The translations under genes were made by a program, and so were the position numbers. Positions 34,553-43,554 of a stretch of 64,000 nt of DNA are shown one piece after another. How positions within the stretch are numbered: the first letter of the stretch is position 1; each line of letters opens with the position of its first letter. This DNA comes from Campylobacter sp. CNRCH_2014_0184h. Its GTDB lineage: Bacteria > Campylobacterota > Campylobacteria > Campylobacterales > Campylobacteraceae. The DNA lies in contig NZ_JAKMTB010000001.1 in assembly GCF_025772985.1 (NCBI RefSeq), forward strand, positions 248,001-312,000, read 5' to 3'. The notes under the pieces were generated by a model. That model was not told the DNA's origin and ran no database searches. It worked only from the letters and a program-made list of their open reading frames with translations.

Positions 34553-35749
34553 ATGCTCATAAATCAAACCTATTTCATAGACTCTTGTGATGATGTGGAA
34601 TTAAATATAAAAAGAGAAAGTAAATTAGAATATAGAATCACTTATGATGATAGTAAGCAAATGAAAGCTATTGTTTGCATTATTTCTGGATTTGGAGATG
34701 ATGCAAATAGCGATTATAGAAGACATTTAGCTGAAGCTATTTGTAGTAATTTTGATGTAATTGTACTTAGTGTTGAGTATCACTGTATTGGTTCAAGATT
34801 AAATAATGGTGCAAAAATAGTATTTGATAATATAGATGAATTTATATTAGAGCATTCATGTAAAGCTTTTGGTATAAAATGGAAAGATTTTGCCTATAAT
34901 GATTTAAAATATATAGACCATCAAATGATTGAATTAAAATCAACAAATAAAATTCACAATCAAAGTAAAATTCAACTTAGCGCCACTTTAAAACCAACTA
35001 AAAATGAGTATCAAAATTTTGGCATCATGCAAGCAATAGATATATCTAATGCTATATTACATGTGGAAAAAAATATGGGGGGGGGTATACCAGTAATTTT
35101 AATTGGTAGTTCTCATGGGGGATATTTAGCAAATTTATGTGCCAAAATAAGCCCTTGGGTTGTAGATACTATAATAGATAATTCCTCTTACGCTCTTGCA
35201 CCTCTTTCGTATTTGGGTTTTGCTAAAGAAATCGATTATACTAAGAACTGCGAATTTTATATAAATTATTCTGAAAATATTGATTTATTTTTATTTACTA
35301 AAAGTTTTTGGACGTCTAATCAATACTCTCCTTGTTATTTTTCTAATGCAAGGAAAAATATTAGAGATATTTTAAATTATGAACATTTAAAACTTCAATC
35401 AAGTTATAAAAAAATTCCTTATATTAGTTATCATAGTATATATGATACTATAGCTCCATTTAAAGATAAGAAAGAGTTATATGGGTTTTTAAATCAATTA
35501 GGATTTAATGCTTGCTTATATGAAATTAATTGTGAAAAACAAATAGATGGTAGATTGATTAAAAATTTAAATCACGGATTAGGAATGTCAATAAAAACTT
35601 TAGTCAAAAAACACTTACCGCAAATTTTACAAGAACCTTTAAAAGATAAAACTTGTAAAAAAGAAATCTCATATAAGTGTGATGATTTAATATATACTTT
35701 TAAAGAGGAAAATGAACAGATTGTTTTAAGTATATTAAATTCAAATTAA
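34553..35749 (+). CDS. DUF2920 alpha/beta-hydrolase-like protein, phase-variable
   Basis: 398 residues of the Campylobacter DUF2920 family (the C. jejuni Cj0617/Cj0618 and Cj1305-Cj1310 paralogues). The hydrolase-like nucleophile elbow GSSHGG is at about residues 185-190, Ser187 being the likely nucleophile; late His (NHGLGMS) and Asp (YDTIAPF) could complete a triad. Substrate unknown. A run of nine G (35077-35085), encoding Gly-Gly-Gly just before the elbow, is the kind of tract that slips in Campylobacter; at nine the frame is open, so this copy is ON. Flanked by the pst terminator and the MATE gene, the same neighbourhood as in C. jejuni. Confidence 0.85.
   Translation: MLINQTYFIDSCDDVELNIKRESKLEYRITYDDSKQMKAIVCIISGFGDDANSDYRRHLAEAICSNFDVIVLSVEYHCIGSRLNNGAKIVFDNIDEFILEHSCKAFGIKWKDFAYNDLKYIDHQMIELKSTNKIHNQSKIQLSATLKPTKNEYQNFGIMQAIDISNAILHVEKNMGGGIPVILIGSSHGGYLANLCAKISPWVVDTIIDNSSYALAPLSYLGFAKEIDYTKNCEFYINYSENIDLFLFTKSFWTSNQYSPCYFSNARKNIRDILNYEHLKLQSSYKKIPYISYHSIYDTIAPFKDKKELYGFLNQLGFNACLYEINCEKQIDGRLIKNLNHGLGMSIKTLVKKHLPQILQEPLKDKTCKKEISYKCDDLIYTFKEENEQIVLSILNSN
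35077..35085 (+). repeat. poly-G contingency tract (G9)
   Basis: Nine consecutive G residues in the DUF2920 coding region, in a genome otherwise poor in G runs. Loss or gain of one G would frameshift the protein near residue 178 and remove the putative active site. Confidence 0.9.
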
Positions 35750-35828
35750 TATTATTTATTTTGTAAAAAGTAATTTTTAAGTAAAATTACTTTTTACTTT
35801 CAAAAGATTATTATCAAAAAGAGTATTC

Positions 35829-37145
35829 ATGGCAAGCAAACAACTTTCACTTAAACATCTTAGTATGCCTATATTACTTGAAATGTTTTTAAGATATTTT
35901 TCTTTGATTATCAACACCGTTATGGTTTCACAGTATTCTAACTTTTTAGTTGGAGCTATGGGTGCGGGTAATCAAGTAGCAGATTTATTTATCATTATTT
36001 TTAGTTTTTTAAGTGTGGGTTGTAGTGTGGTGATTGCCCAAGCTTTAGGGGCTAAAGATTACACTCTAGCAAGAAAGGCAATACATCAAAGTTTATTTTT
36101 AAATGCTTTGCTTGGTTTTGTGTGTGGAAGTTTGATTTTATGGCATGGAGAGTTTTTACTCTATCTTTTACAAATTCCAAATGAGCTTTTAAAAGACAGT
36201 GAAATTTACTTGCATATGCTTGGAATTTGTTTGTTTTTTGATGCTATGGGTATAGTTTTGGCTGCTATTATTAGGGTGTATAATATGGCTTATTGGGTTA
36301 TGTTTACAACTTTATTGATGAATGTTGTGATATTTATAGGAAATTTTTATGTGTTACATTTTACTAAATTAGAGCTTTTTGGAGTAGGTCTTAGTAATAT
36401 ACTTGGGCGTTTGGTAGCCTTTGGTATGCTTATAGCAATACTTAGTTTTAAGCTCAAAATTCATCTTAAAATTAAAGAGATGATAAACCTTGAAAAAGTG
36501 GTACTTAAAAAGATTTTTAATATCGGTGGCTTTGCAGCAGGAGAGCATTTAATATGGTTTATACAATACACCATAGCTTTTGCTTTTGTAGCAAGTTTGG
36601 GTAAAGAAAATTTAAGCGTTCAAACGATTTACTTTCAAATTTCTTTACTTATCATGCTAGTAGGACAAGCCATAAGCGTAGCAAATGAAATTATCATAGG
36701 TAAATTAGTCGGCGCAAAATACTTAAATGTGGCCTATAAACATACTTGGATAGCTTTGTATTTTAGCGTGGTTGCAAGTGCTTTTGTGGCTTTACTTAAT
36801 TATGTTTTGCAAGATTTTACCATGGGTGTAGTAAAGCTTGAAGAAAGTTTAAAAGAACTTATGATACCACTTTTTACTCTTTCAATATTCTTAGAAATCT
36901 CAAGAACTTTTAATATAGTCATGGTGAATTCGCTAAGAGCAAGCGGTGATGCGAGGTTTCCGTTTTTAAGTGGAGTGGTATTTATGCTTGGAGTTTCTTT
37001 ACCGGTTGGCTATGTGCTTTGTTTTTATGCTGGACTTGGAATTTTAGGAGTTTGGATAGGTTTTTGTGCAGATGAGTTTTTACGCGGTATTGTAAATTCA
37101 TATAGATGGAAAAGTAAAAAATGGCAAGGCAAAGCACTAGTATAA
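35829..37145 (+). CDS. MATE-family efflux transporter
   Basis: 438 residues, about 12 membrane helices in two repeated halves, beginning with the typical LSMPILLEMFLRY segment. MATE proteins export drugs or metabolites using Na+ or H+ gradients; substrate unknown. Overlaps the next gene by 25 nt. Orthologous by position to C. jejuni Cj0619. Confidence 0.88.
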   Translation: MASKQLSLKHLSMPILLEMFLRYFSLIINTVMVSQYSNFLVGAMGAGNQVADLFIIIFSFLSVGCSVVIAQALGAKDYTLARKAIHQSLFLNALLGFVCGSLILWHGEFLLYLLQIPNELLKDSEIYLHMLGICLFFDAMGIVLAAIIRVYNMAYWVMFTTLLMNVVIFIGNFYVLHFTKLELFGVGLSNILGRLVAFGMLIAILSFKLKIHLKIKEMINLEKVVLKKIFNIGGFAAGEHLIWFIQYTIAFAFVASLGKENLSVQTIYFQISLLIMLVGQAISVANEIIIGKLVGAKYLNVAYKHTWIALYFSVVASAFVALLNYVLQDFTMGVVKLEESLKELMIPLFTLSIFLEISRTFNIVMVNSLRASGDARFPFLSGVVFMLGVSLPVGYVLCFYAGLGILGVWIGFCADEFLRGIVNSYRWKSKKWQGKALV

Positions 37146-37786
37146 AAGGAATTTTAGAATTTAAAGAATTTCGTTTTGCTTTTGAAAAGAAAAAACTTAA
37201 ATATCTAAGACTTAAGATAGATAGGGATTTAAATTTCAAACTTAGTATACCGCTATATTATGAGCAAAGAGATGTTTTAAGATTTTTAGAAAAAAATGAA
37301 AGTTGGATTAGAGCCAAAGAAAAAGAACTTTCTTTAAAAAGAGTAGTTTTAGCAAGTGATGAGTTATATTTTTTAGGTAAAAAATACAAGTTAGTTTTTA
37401 ATGAAAATCATAAAAAAGTTCTCATAAAAAAAGATAAAATCTTTGCAAAAAATCAAAAAGCCTTAGATCTTTTTTTAAGGCGTAGTGCTAGGATGATTTT
37501 TGAATATTTTATAAAAAAATGGCAATTTATCCACAAGAGAAAGGTACAAAGAATTTGTATTAAAGAAATGATTTCAAGATGGGGTTCTTGCAATCATCAA
37601 AAAGCATATATAAACTTAAATTTAAAACTCATGCAAAAACCTATAAAAGCTATAGAATATGTGATTTTACATGAACTTACACATTTAATCTACCCACATC
37701 ATCAAAAAGAATTTTATGATTTTTTACATAAATTAATGCCTGATTACAAGACAAGAGAGGTTTTTCTAAAAAGTCTTATTTTTTAA
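37121..37786 (+). CDS. YgjP/DUF45-type metallopeptidase-like protein
   Basis: 221 residues, soluble. The zinc-peptidase motif HELTHLIYPHH (HEXXH with a third His) lies at about 186-196, preceded by the family signature RWGSC (ISRWGSCNHQKAYINLNL). Members resemble the SprT/UPF0758 zinc-dependent group; the cellular substrate is not established. Starts inside the MATE gene. Confidence 0.82.
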   Translation: MARQSTSIKGILEFKEFRFAFEKKKLKYLRLKIDRDLNFKLSIPLYYEQRDVLRFLEKNESWIRAKEKELSLKRVVLASDELYFLGKKYKLVFNENHKKVLIKKDKIFAKNQKALDLFLRRSARMIFEYFIKKWQFIHKRKVQRICIKEMISRWGSCNHQKAYINLNLKLMQKPIKAIEYVILHELTHLIYPHHQKEFYDFLHKLMPDYKTREVFLKSLIF

Positions 37787-37859
37787 CAAAAATTTATTTT
37801 AATTTAAAAAATCATTTATTAAAATAAATTGTTTTTAAATATCTTTTAAAGGAAAAACA

Positions 37860-38681
37860 ATGAAAAGAAGAAATTTGTTAAAAGTAGGTGCTCTTGGTTT
37901 AGCTGCTATGCTTTTTAGCGGTGTTGCTTTAAATGCTAATGATGTGGTTAATTTTCCAAAAGATAAGCAAAAAGCTTTATTGCTCTCAAGTTCAGGCTAT
38001 AAAGACACTGGGTATTTAAACCATGCTTTACCTTGGCTTAAAGAATTTGTTGAAAAAAATAACTTAAAAGGCAAAAAAGTAGCATTTATACCTTATGCAG
38101 GTGTTAGAAAAACTTATGAGCAATATGAAGCACAAGTTGCTAAAGCTTTAGAAAGTTTAGGTCTTCAAATAATTAGTGTACATAGAGGTAATGCTGTTGA
38201 TATTGTTAAAAGTGCTGATGCGATTTTTGTAGGAGGTGGAAATACTTTTGAACTTGTAAATCAGCTTTATAATAATAACCTAGTAGAACTCATTGCAAAA
38301 AGAGTAAGTGAGGGTGTACCTTATGTTGGCTGGTCAGCAGGCTCAAATGTAGCAGGTACAACTATGATGACAACTAATGATATGCCTATAGTTGAACCAA
38401 AATCATTCAACACTTTTAATATCTTCCCTCATCAAATCAATCCACATTTTATCTCAGGTAAGCCAGTAGGACATAATGGTGAAAGCCGCGAAGAAAGACT
38501 TGAAGAGTTTTTGATTGTTAATCCTAAAGTAGTTATTTATGCTTTGCCTGAAGGTGTTGCATTATTACTTGATGGAAAAAAAGCAAAAGTTTTAGGTATG
38601 GATAAAAATGCTCCACTTTTAAAACTTGAAAACAAAAAAGAAATTCAAAAAATCGCTATCGGTTCTGAATTTAACTACTAA
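37860..38681 (+). CDS. peptidase E-like (S51) protein with a Tat signal
   Basis: 273 residues. The N-terminus MKRRNLLKVGALGLAAMLF is a Tat-type signal peptide (RRNLLK) ending near LNAND, so the protein should be folded in the cytoplasm and exported. The body is the class-I glutaminase-like fold of S51 dipeptidases, with nucleophile Ser159 in GWSAGSN and the FVGGGNTFELV motif. Enterobacterial PepE hydrolyses Asp-X dipeptides in the cytoplasm; a periplasmic version is unusual. RBS AAAGGA before ATG and a strong hairpin after the gene imply an independent unit. Confidence 0.8.
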   Translation: MKRRNLLKVGALGLAAMLFSGVALNANDVVNFPKDKQKALLLSSSGYKDTGYLNHALPWLKEFVEKNNLKGKKVAFIPYAGVRKTYEQYEAQVAKALESLGLQIISVHRGNAVDIVKSADAIFVGGGNTFELVNQLYNNNLVELIAKRVSEGVPYVGWSAGSNVAGTTMMTTNDMPIVEPKSFNTFNIFPHQINPHFISGKPVGHNGESREERLEEFLIVNPKVVIYALPEGVALLLDGKKAKVLGMDKNAPLLKLENKKEIQKIAIGSEFNY

Positions 38682-38684
38682 AAT

Positions 38685-38715
38685 AACAAGCTATCTATAT
38701 TTTAGATAGCTTGTT
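38685..38715 (+). terminator. 12-bp hairpin after the peptidase E-like gene
   Basis: AACAAGCTATCT (38685-38696) pairs with AGATAGCTTGTT (38704-38715) around ATATTTT; stop codon 4 nt upstream. The U-tract is weak. Confidence 0.6.
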
Positions 38716-38781
38716 TAAGCTTTCCTTAGAATTAAAATTGTTATATTTATGCTTTAAAAATTTAATTTTAAGGTTTTTAAC

Positions 38782-40296
38782 TTGCTTTTAGAAATTACTT
38801 TTGATTATAAATCTAAAAATGATATTTTTGAGTATTTGTTAGCTTATTATGCTAAAGATTATGTGTATAATTATGAGCAAAAAGATGAAAAAATCATCAT
38901 TAAAGTTAAAGGCGAAAAAGATGAAATTCAAGCCTTTTGTTCTAATTTAGAAAATATCAGCCACAGTGTTTTTTTAAACAAATTTGACTTAAAAGTTATA
39001 GAAGAAGATTTTACACCTATAAAAAAAGAAAAAACCTTCACCAAAAGAAGTTTTTTAACAAGACTTAATGCAAATGCTTATACCCAAGGTGAGCTTTTAG
39101 AAAATGAATGGGGTGTTTTTGTAGAAGAAGAGTTTAAGATAGAAGAAGATTTTATAAAAATCACTAAAGAAAATTTCTGTGATAATTTAAAAAAAGCCTT
39201 GGAAAAATTAAAAAACAAAGAAAAAATATATTTTAAAAGCTCAAAAGGAGTATATACTTTTGAAATTTTTAATGAAGTATTAGATGATTTTTTAATGCCA
39301 AGTGATCCAAAACATATCAATGCGTTTTTTTCCTGCAATAATGAGCAGTTTAAAATCTTAGCAGGGGTTGAAAAGCCTCTAATGAAGCTTAAATTTAATG
39401 CTATTTTTAGACAAAATCATCAATTAAATCATGAATATTTTAAAATAAAAATATATGATAATCTTTTCTTGTTTGTCTTGTGTTTTGAGCTTGAAAAAGA
39501 AGGAATTAAGTTTTTAAATTTTAAAAAGCTAGAACATTTTGAGGATGATTTTAAAGTGGCTTTAATCGAAAATGAGCTAGTAGTTTGTAGGGGTTATGAT
39601 TATATTTTACCTGAGTTTAAAAATTTGATTTTTCAAAAAGAAGATAAAAATTTTGCAAGAATTTCTTGTATATTGTCTGATTTTAAAGACAAAAAGCCTT
39701 TGCTTTTAGAACTTAGTAAAAAATATGATGATATTATCTTACTTGATAAAGAAATCAATCTTTTAAAACTTTGCTTGCCAAAAAGCTTTGATGAGTTTTA
39801 TGAAACTATAAGTCAAGATGATGTTGCTAAGAGATTACTAGCTAATTATGAAAAAGAATTTATTCTTGTGCGAAAAGAACTAAATATGGCTAATAATTTT
39901 TTTAATCTTTTTGGCATGGTAGGGATGATTTTAGAGCTTGGTGAAGACGAGAAAAAAGCAGCATTAGCGCTTTTGGCTTTAGCAGATGAGAGTAAAATGG
40001 CAAAAGGTGTTAGGATAGATTTTAAGCATAATGAGCAAAAAGAATTTGATTATACTAAGACCTTAAGAAGCGTGATGAGTTTTAAGCTTGCTGGAGTAGA
40101 AAATCAAATCATAGCCTTAGGTGTTGTTGAGAGTTTGGCGTATTTTTTAAGAGATTTATTTGATAATTTAAAGGCTAAAGAGCAAGTTGATTGTGCCGTG
40201 CTTAGTGGGAGCTTGTTTGAACATAAAAGCCTTAGTAAAAATGTATTTAAACACATACCATTTTTTAAGTTAAGCGATGTCCCACTTTGGATATGA
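38782..40296 (+). CDS. conserved hypothetical protein upstream of hypF
   Basis: 504 residues from a TTG start at 38782 (product starts MLLEITFDYKSKNDIF). No signal peptide or membrane segment and no motif I can name; Glu/Lys/Phe-rich. It overlaps hypF by 20 nt and is found in the same place in C. jejuni (Cj0621), suggesting a link to hydrogenase maturation or regulation, but that is only context. An N-terminal region of about 110 residues and a C-terminal helical region (about 370-504) look like separate domains. Confidence 0.7.
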   Translation: MLLEITFDYKSKNDIFEYLLAYYAKDYVYNYEQKDEKIIIKVKGEKDEIQAFCSNLENISHSVFLNKFDLKVIEEDFTPIKKEKTFTKRSFLTRLNANAYTQGELLENEWGVFVEEEFKIEEDFIKITKENFCDNLKKALEKLKNKEKIYFKSSKGVYTFEIFNEVLDDFLMPSDPKHINAFFSCNNEQFKILAGVEKPLMKLKFNAIFRQNHQLNHEYFKIKIYDNLFLFVLCFELEKEGIKFLNFKKLEHFEDDFKVALIENELVVCRGYDYILPEFKNLIFQKEDKNFARISCILSDFKDKKPLLLELSKKYDDIILLDKEINLLKLCLPKSFDEFYETISQDDVAKRLLANYEKEFILVRKELNMANNFFNLFGMVGMILELGEDEKKAALALLALADESKMAKGVRIDFKHNEQKEFDYTKTLRSVMSFKLAGVENQIIALGVVESLAYFLRDLFDNLKAKEQVDCAVLSGSLFEHKSLSKNVFKHIPFFKLSDVPLWI

Positions 40297-42475
40297 AATT
40301 CATATTAAAGGGCTAGTGCAAGGCGTTGGCTTTCGTCCTTTTGTTTTTAATATAGCTAAAGAGCTTAATTTAAAAGGTGAAGTTTATAACAACAGCTTAG
40401 GCGTTGTTATAATCCTTGAGTGTAGCAATGATGAATTAGAAATTTTTAAAGAAAAACTTTTTGCTAATTTACCACCTTTAGCTAGGATAGATGATTTTAA
40501 TTTTTCTTATAAAAAACTTCAAAAAACTTATAATGAATTTAGTATAAGTACTTCACAAGATAGTGAAAAATTTAGTCCGATTTTGAGTGATTTTGCTCTT
40601 TGTGAGGATTGCTATAATGAATTTTATGATGAAAAAAACCCGCGTTTTAAATACCCTTTCATCACTTGCACAAATTGTGGACCAAGATTTTCTATTATAA
40701 AAAAACTTCCATATGATAGAGCTAATACGACTATGGATGAGTTTAAAATGTGTTCTTTTTGTCAAAGCGAGTATGAAGATCCTGTTAATCGTCGCTTTCA
40801 TGCTCAACCACTCTCATGCCCAAAATGCAAAATTACTATTTTTTTAAAAGATAAAAATCAAAATATTTTAGCTAAAGATGAAAAAGCTTTTATCTTGCTT
40901 GCAAAACTTTTAGAACAAGGTAAAATCATAGCTTTTAAAGGTATGGGTGGGTTTCATTTAATTTGTGATAGTACAAATGAAAATGCTATAAATGAACTTA
41001 GAATACGTAAAAATCGCCCTAAAAAGCCTTTTGCTATCATGGTAAAAGATCTTAAAATGGCTCAGGAATTAGCTTTTATTAATAAAGCTGAAGTAAAACT
41101 TTTAACTTCAAATTTAAAACCCATAGTTATTTTAAATAGCAAAAATATCCATAAAAGCTTAGCGCCAGATACTAATAAAATAGGTATTATGTTAGCTTAT
41201 ATGGGAACGCATTTAATGCTTTTTGAACATTTTAAAAAACCTATCATTGCAACAAGTGCTAATTTAAGTTCACAAAGCATTATTTATGAAGAAACAAAAC
41301 TTTTAGAGCAACTTAGTGATGTATTTGATTTTTATCTTGATTATGATAGAGCAATACACAATTCAAGCGATGATAGCATTGCTCAAGTTATTAGCGAAAA
41401 AGCTATGTTTTTAAGGACTTCAAGAGGCCTTAATCCGCTTTATATCAATACAGCAGATATTTTTAATACAAAAGAAAATATTCTAGCTCTAGGAAGTGAG
41501 TTAAAAAACGAATTTGCATGTTTTTTTAAAAATCAAATTTTTATTTCTCCTTATATAGGCGATATGAAAAGTTTAGACATACAAGAGAGATTTTTTAAAA
41601 TTTTAACTTTCTTTCAAAACTCTTATAAACTAAATTTTGATCAAATTTTAAGCGATAAACACCCACAATTTAACTATGTAAAAGAATTTAAAGATTATAA
41701 AAATTTTCGCGTGCAACATCACTATGCACATCTGTGTGCTTGTTTATTCGAACATAAAATTTACAAAAATGATGTTTTAGCCTTTGTTTTTGATGGAACA
41801 GGTTATGGAGATGATGGAAAAATTTGGGGTGGTGAGATTTTTAGAGCGAATTTAAAAAACTATGAAAGGTTAAATCATTTTAAAAATTTCAAACTCATTA
41901 ATGCAGATATTAAAAATATCGCAAATTTAGCTTTAGCTTTGATTTTTGATTTTAATTTAGAAAACAAAGCTAGCGAGTTTTTAGCTAAATTTTCTCAAGT
42001 AAAATTAGACAATCTTAAAAAAATTCACACTCAAAGCTCTTTATATACGAGTTCTCTTGGTAGGATCATCGATGCTTTTGGCGCTTTTGCTTTTGATATA
42101 CAAAAGCTTGATTATGAAGCACAAATTGGACTTTTGATGGAAAAATATTATGATAAAAATCTTGATTATAGTTACAAATTTGATATCCAAGAAAAAGAAA
42201 TTTGCTTTAAAAATGCTTTTTTACAAGCTTTAGAAGATAAAGATAAGGTTAAAATTAGCACAGGTTTGCTTAATGGCATTGCAAATTTAATTATAGAATA
42301 TTCAAAAGATTTTAAAGAAGAAGTGCTTTTGTGTGGTGGGGTATTTCAAAATAAAACCTTACTTGAAATTTTAGATCGAAAAAAATTCACTTATAAAACT
42401 TCTTTACAATTTCCTTGTAATGATAGCTCTATTGCGCTTGGGCAGCTTGTGCATTATTTATCTTTAAAAACTTAA
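40277..42475 (+). CDS. hypF: carbamoyltransferase HypF (NiFe-hydrogenase maturation)
   Basis: 732 residues; makes the cyanide ligand precursor by activating carbamoyl phosphate and transferring it to HypE. Domains in order: acylphosphatase (VQGVGFRPFVFN near residue 14), two Cys-rich zinc motifs (CEDC, CTNCGPRFS, CSFC, CPKC, about residues 108-185), a YrdC/Sua5-like domain (about 200-390), and a Kae1-like domain with HHYAHLCACL and FDGTGYGDDG. First of hypFBCDEA, overlapping the upstream ORF. Confidence 0.95.
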   Translation: MSHFGYEIHIKGLVQGVGFRPFVFNIAKELNLKGEVYNNSLGVVIILECSNDELEIFKEKLFANLPPLARIDDFNFSYKKLQKTYNEFSISTSQDSEKFSPILSDFALCEDCYNEFYDEKNPRFKYPFITCTNCGPRFSIIKKLPYDRANTTMDEFKMCSFCQSEYEDPVNRRFHAQPLSCPKCKITIFLKDKNQNILAKDEKAFILLAKLLEQGKIIAFKGMGGFHLICDSTNENAINELRIRKNRPKKPFAIMVKDLKMAQELAFINKAEVKLLTSNLKPIVILNSKNIHKSLAPDTNKIGIMLAYMGTHLMLFEHFKKPIIATSANLSSQSIIYEETKLLEQLSDVFDFYLDYDRAIHNSSDDSIAQVISEKAMFLRTSRGLNPLYINTADIFNTKENILALGSELKNEFACFFKNQIFISPYIGDMKSLDIQERFFKILTFFQNSYKLNFDQILSDKHPQFNYVKEFKDYKNFRVQHHYAHLCACLFEHKIYKNDVLAFVFDGTGYGDDGKIWGGEIFRANLKNYERLNHFKNFKLINADIKNIANLALALIFDFNLENKASEFLAKFSQVKLDNLKKIHTQSSLYTSSLGRIIDAFGAFAFDIQKLDYEAQIGLLMEKYYDKNLDYSYKFDIQEKEICFKNAFLQALEDKDKVKISTGLLNGIANLIIEYSKDFKEEVLLCGGVFQNKTLLEILDRKKFTYKTSLQFPCNDSSIALGQLVHYLSLKT

Positions 42476-42538
42476 TAAAACTCATATTTTTTTAATACTT
42501 TTTTATATACAATAAAATAAAAATATAAAGGAAAGATT

Positions 42539-43273
42539 ATGTGTAAAGATTGTGGCTGTTCTATTAATGAACATGAACATCATCATGATCACCATCATGA
42601 AAATCCAGCTTTAAAAGATGAAAAAACTATTAATGTTATTAGTAAAATTTTATCAAAAAATGATCATCAAGCAGCTCATAATAGAGAGCATTTTAATGAG
42701 TATAATACTCTTTGTATTAATCTAATGAGTTCTCCAGGAAGCGGTAAAACAACACTTTTAGAAGAAACTATAAAAACTTTAAAAGATGATTTAAAAATAG
42801 CCGTGGTTGAAGGGGATTTAGAAACTAATAATGATGCAAATCGCATTATCAAAGCAGGAGGCTTAGCTCATCAAATCACCACAGGACAAACTTGTCATTT
42901 AGATGCTTTTATGGTGCATGAAGCTTTACATCATTTTAAACTTAGCGAACTTGATATAGTATTTGTTGAAAATGTAGGAAATTTAGTATGTCCTGCAAGT
43001 TATGATTTGGGCGAGCATTTAAATGTGGTTTTACTTTCAGTAACAGAAGGTAGCGATAAGGTAGAAAAATATCCAGTGATGTTTAGAAAGGCTGATTTAT
43101 TAGTCATTACTAAAGCCGATTTAGCTCAGCATTTTGACTTTGATTTTAAAGCAGCTTCTATGGCTGCTAAAAGGCTAAATCCTAAAATAGATATTATGAT
43201 TTTAGATAGCAAAACAAAAACAGGATTTGATCTTTGGATAAATTATCTAAAAATGAAAAAGGAGCTTAACTAA
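42539..43273 (+). CDS. hypB: hydrogenase nickel-insertion GTPase HypB
   Basis: 244 residues. The N-terminus has the high-affinity nickel motif CKDCGC (residues 2-7) and a short His-rich stretch (EHEHHHDHHHEN). The G domain has Walker A SSPGSGKTTL and the metal-site cysteine in LVCPASYDLGEH. Works with HypA to load nickel into the hydrogenase large subunit. Its stop overlaps the hypC start by one base (TAATG). Confidence 0.95.
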   Translation: MCKDCGCSINEHEHHHDHHHENPALKDEKTINVISKILSKNDHQAAHNREHFNEYNTLCINLMSSPGSGKTTLLEETIKTLKDDLKIAVVEGDLETNNDANRIIKAGGLAHQITTGQTCHLDAFMVHEALHHFKLSELDIVFVENVGNLVCPASYDLGEHLNVVLLSVTEGSDKVEKYPVMFRKADLLVITKADLAQHFDFDFKAASMAAKRLNPKIDIMILDSKTKTGFDLWINYLKMKKELN

Positions 43274-43554
43274 TGTGTCTTTCTATACCTTCTAAAATTT
43301 TAGAAATTGATGAGCTAAATTCAGCCATAGTAGAAACTTTAGGGGTTAAAAGAAGAGTGAGTTTGGATTTAATAAGTGAACCTTTAAAAGTAGGTGATTA
43401 TGTGCTTATACATGTGGGTTTTGCTATGGAAAAAATCGACACTCAAGCTGCACAAGAGAGTTTAAAAATTTATACAGATATAGCAGAGAAAATGCAAAAT
43501 GGACAAATTGATGAAAATGAAGGCGATATGGGGCTAAAAAATGGATTTAATTAA
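43273..43554 (+). CDS. hypC: hydrogenase assembly chaperone HypC
   Basis: 93 residues beginning MCLSIPSKI; Cys2 is the conserved residue that binds the iron-cyanide intermediate and the large-subunit precursor. A HypC/HupF beta-barrel. Overlaps hypD by 14 nt. Confidence 0.94.
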   Translation: MCLSIPSKILEIDELNSAIVETLGVKRRVSLDLISEPLKVGDYVLIHVGFAMEKIDTQAAQESLKIYTDIAEKMQNGQIDENEGDMGLKNGFN

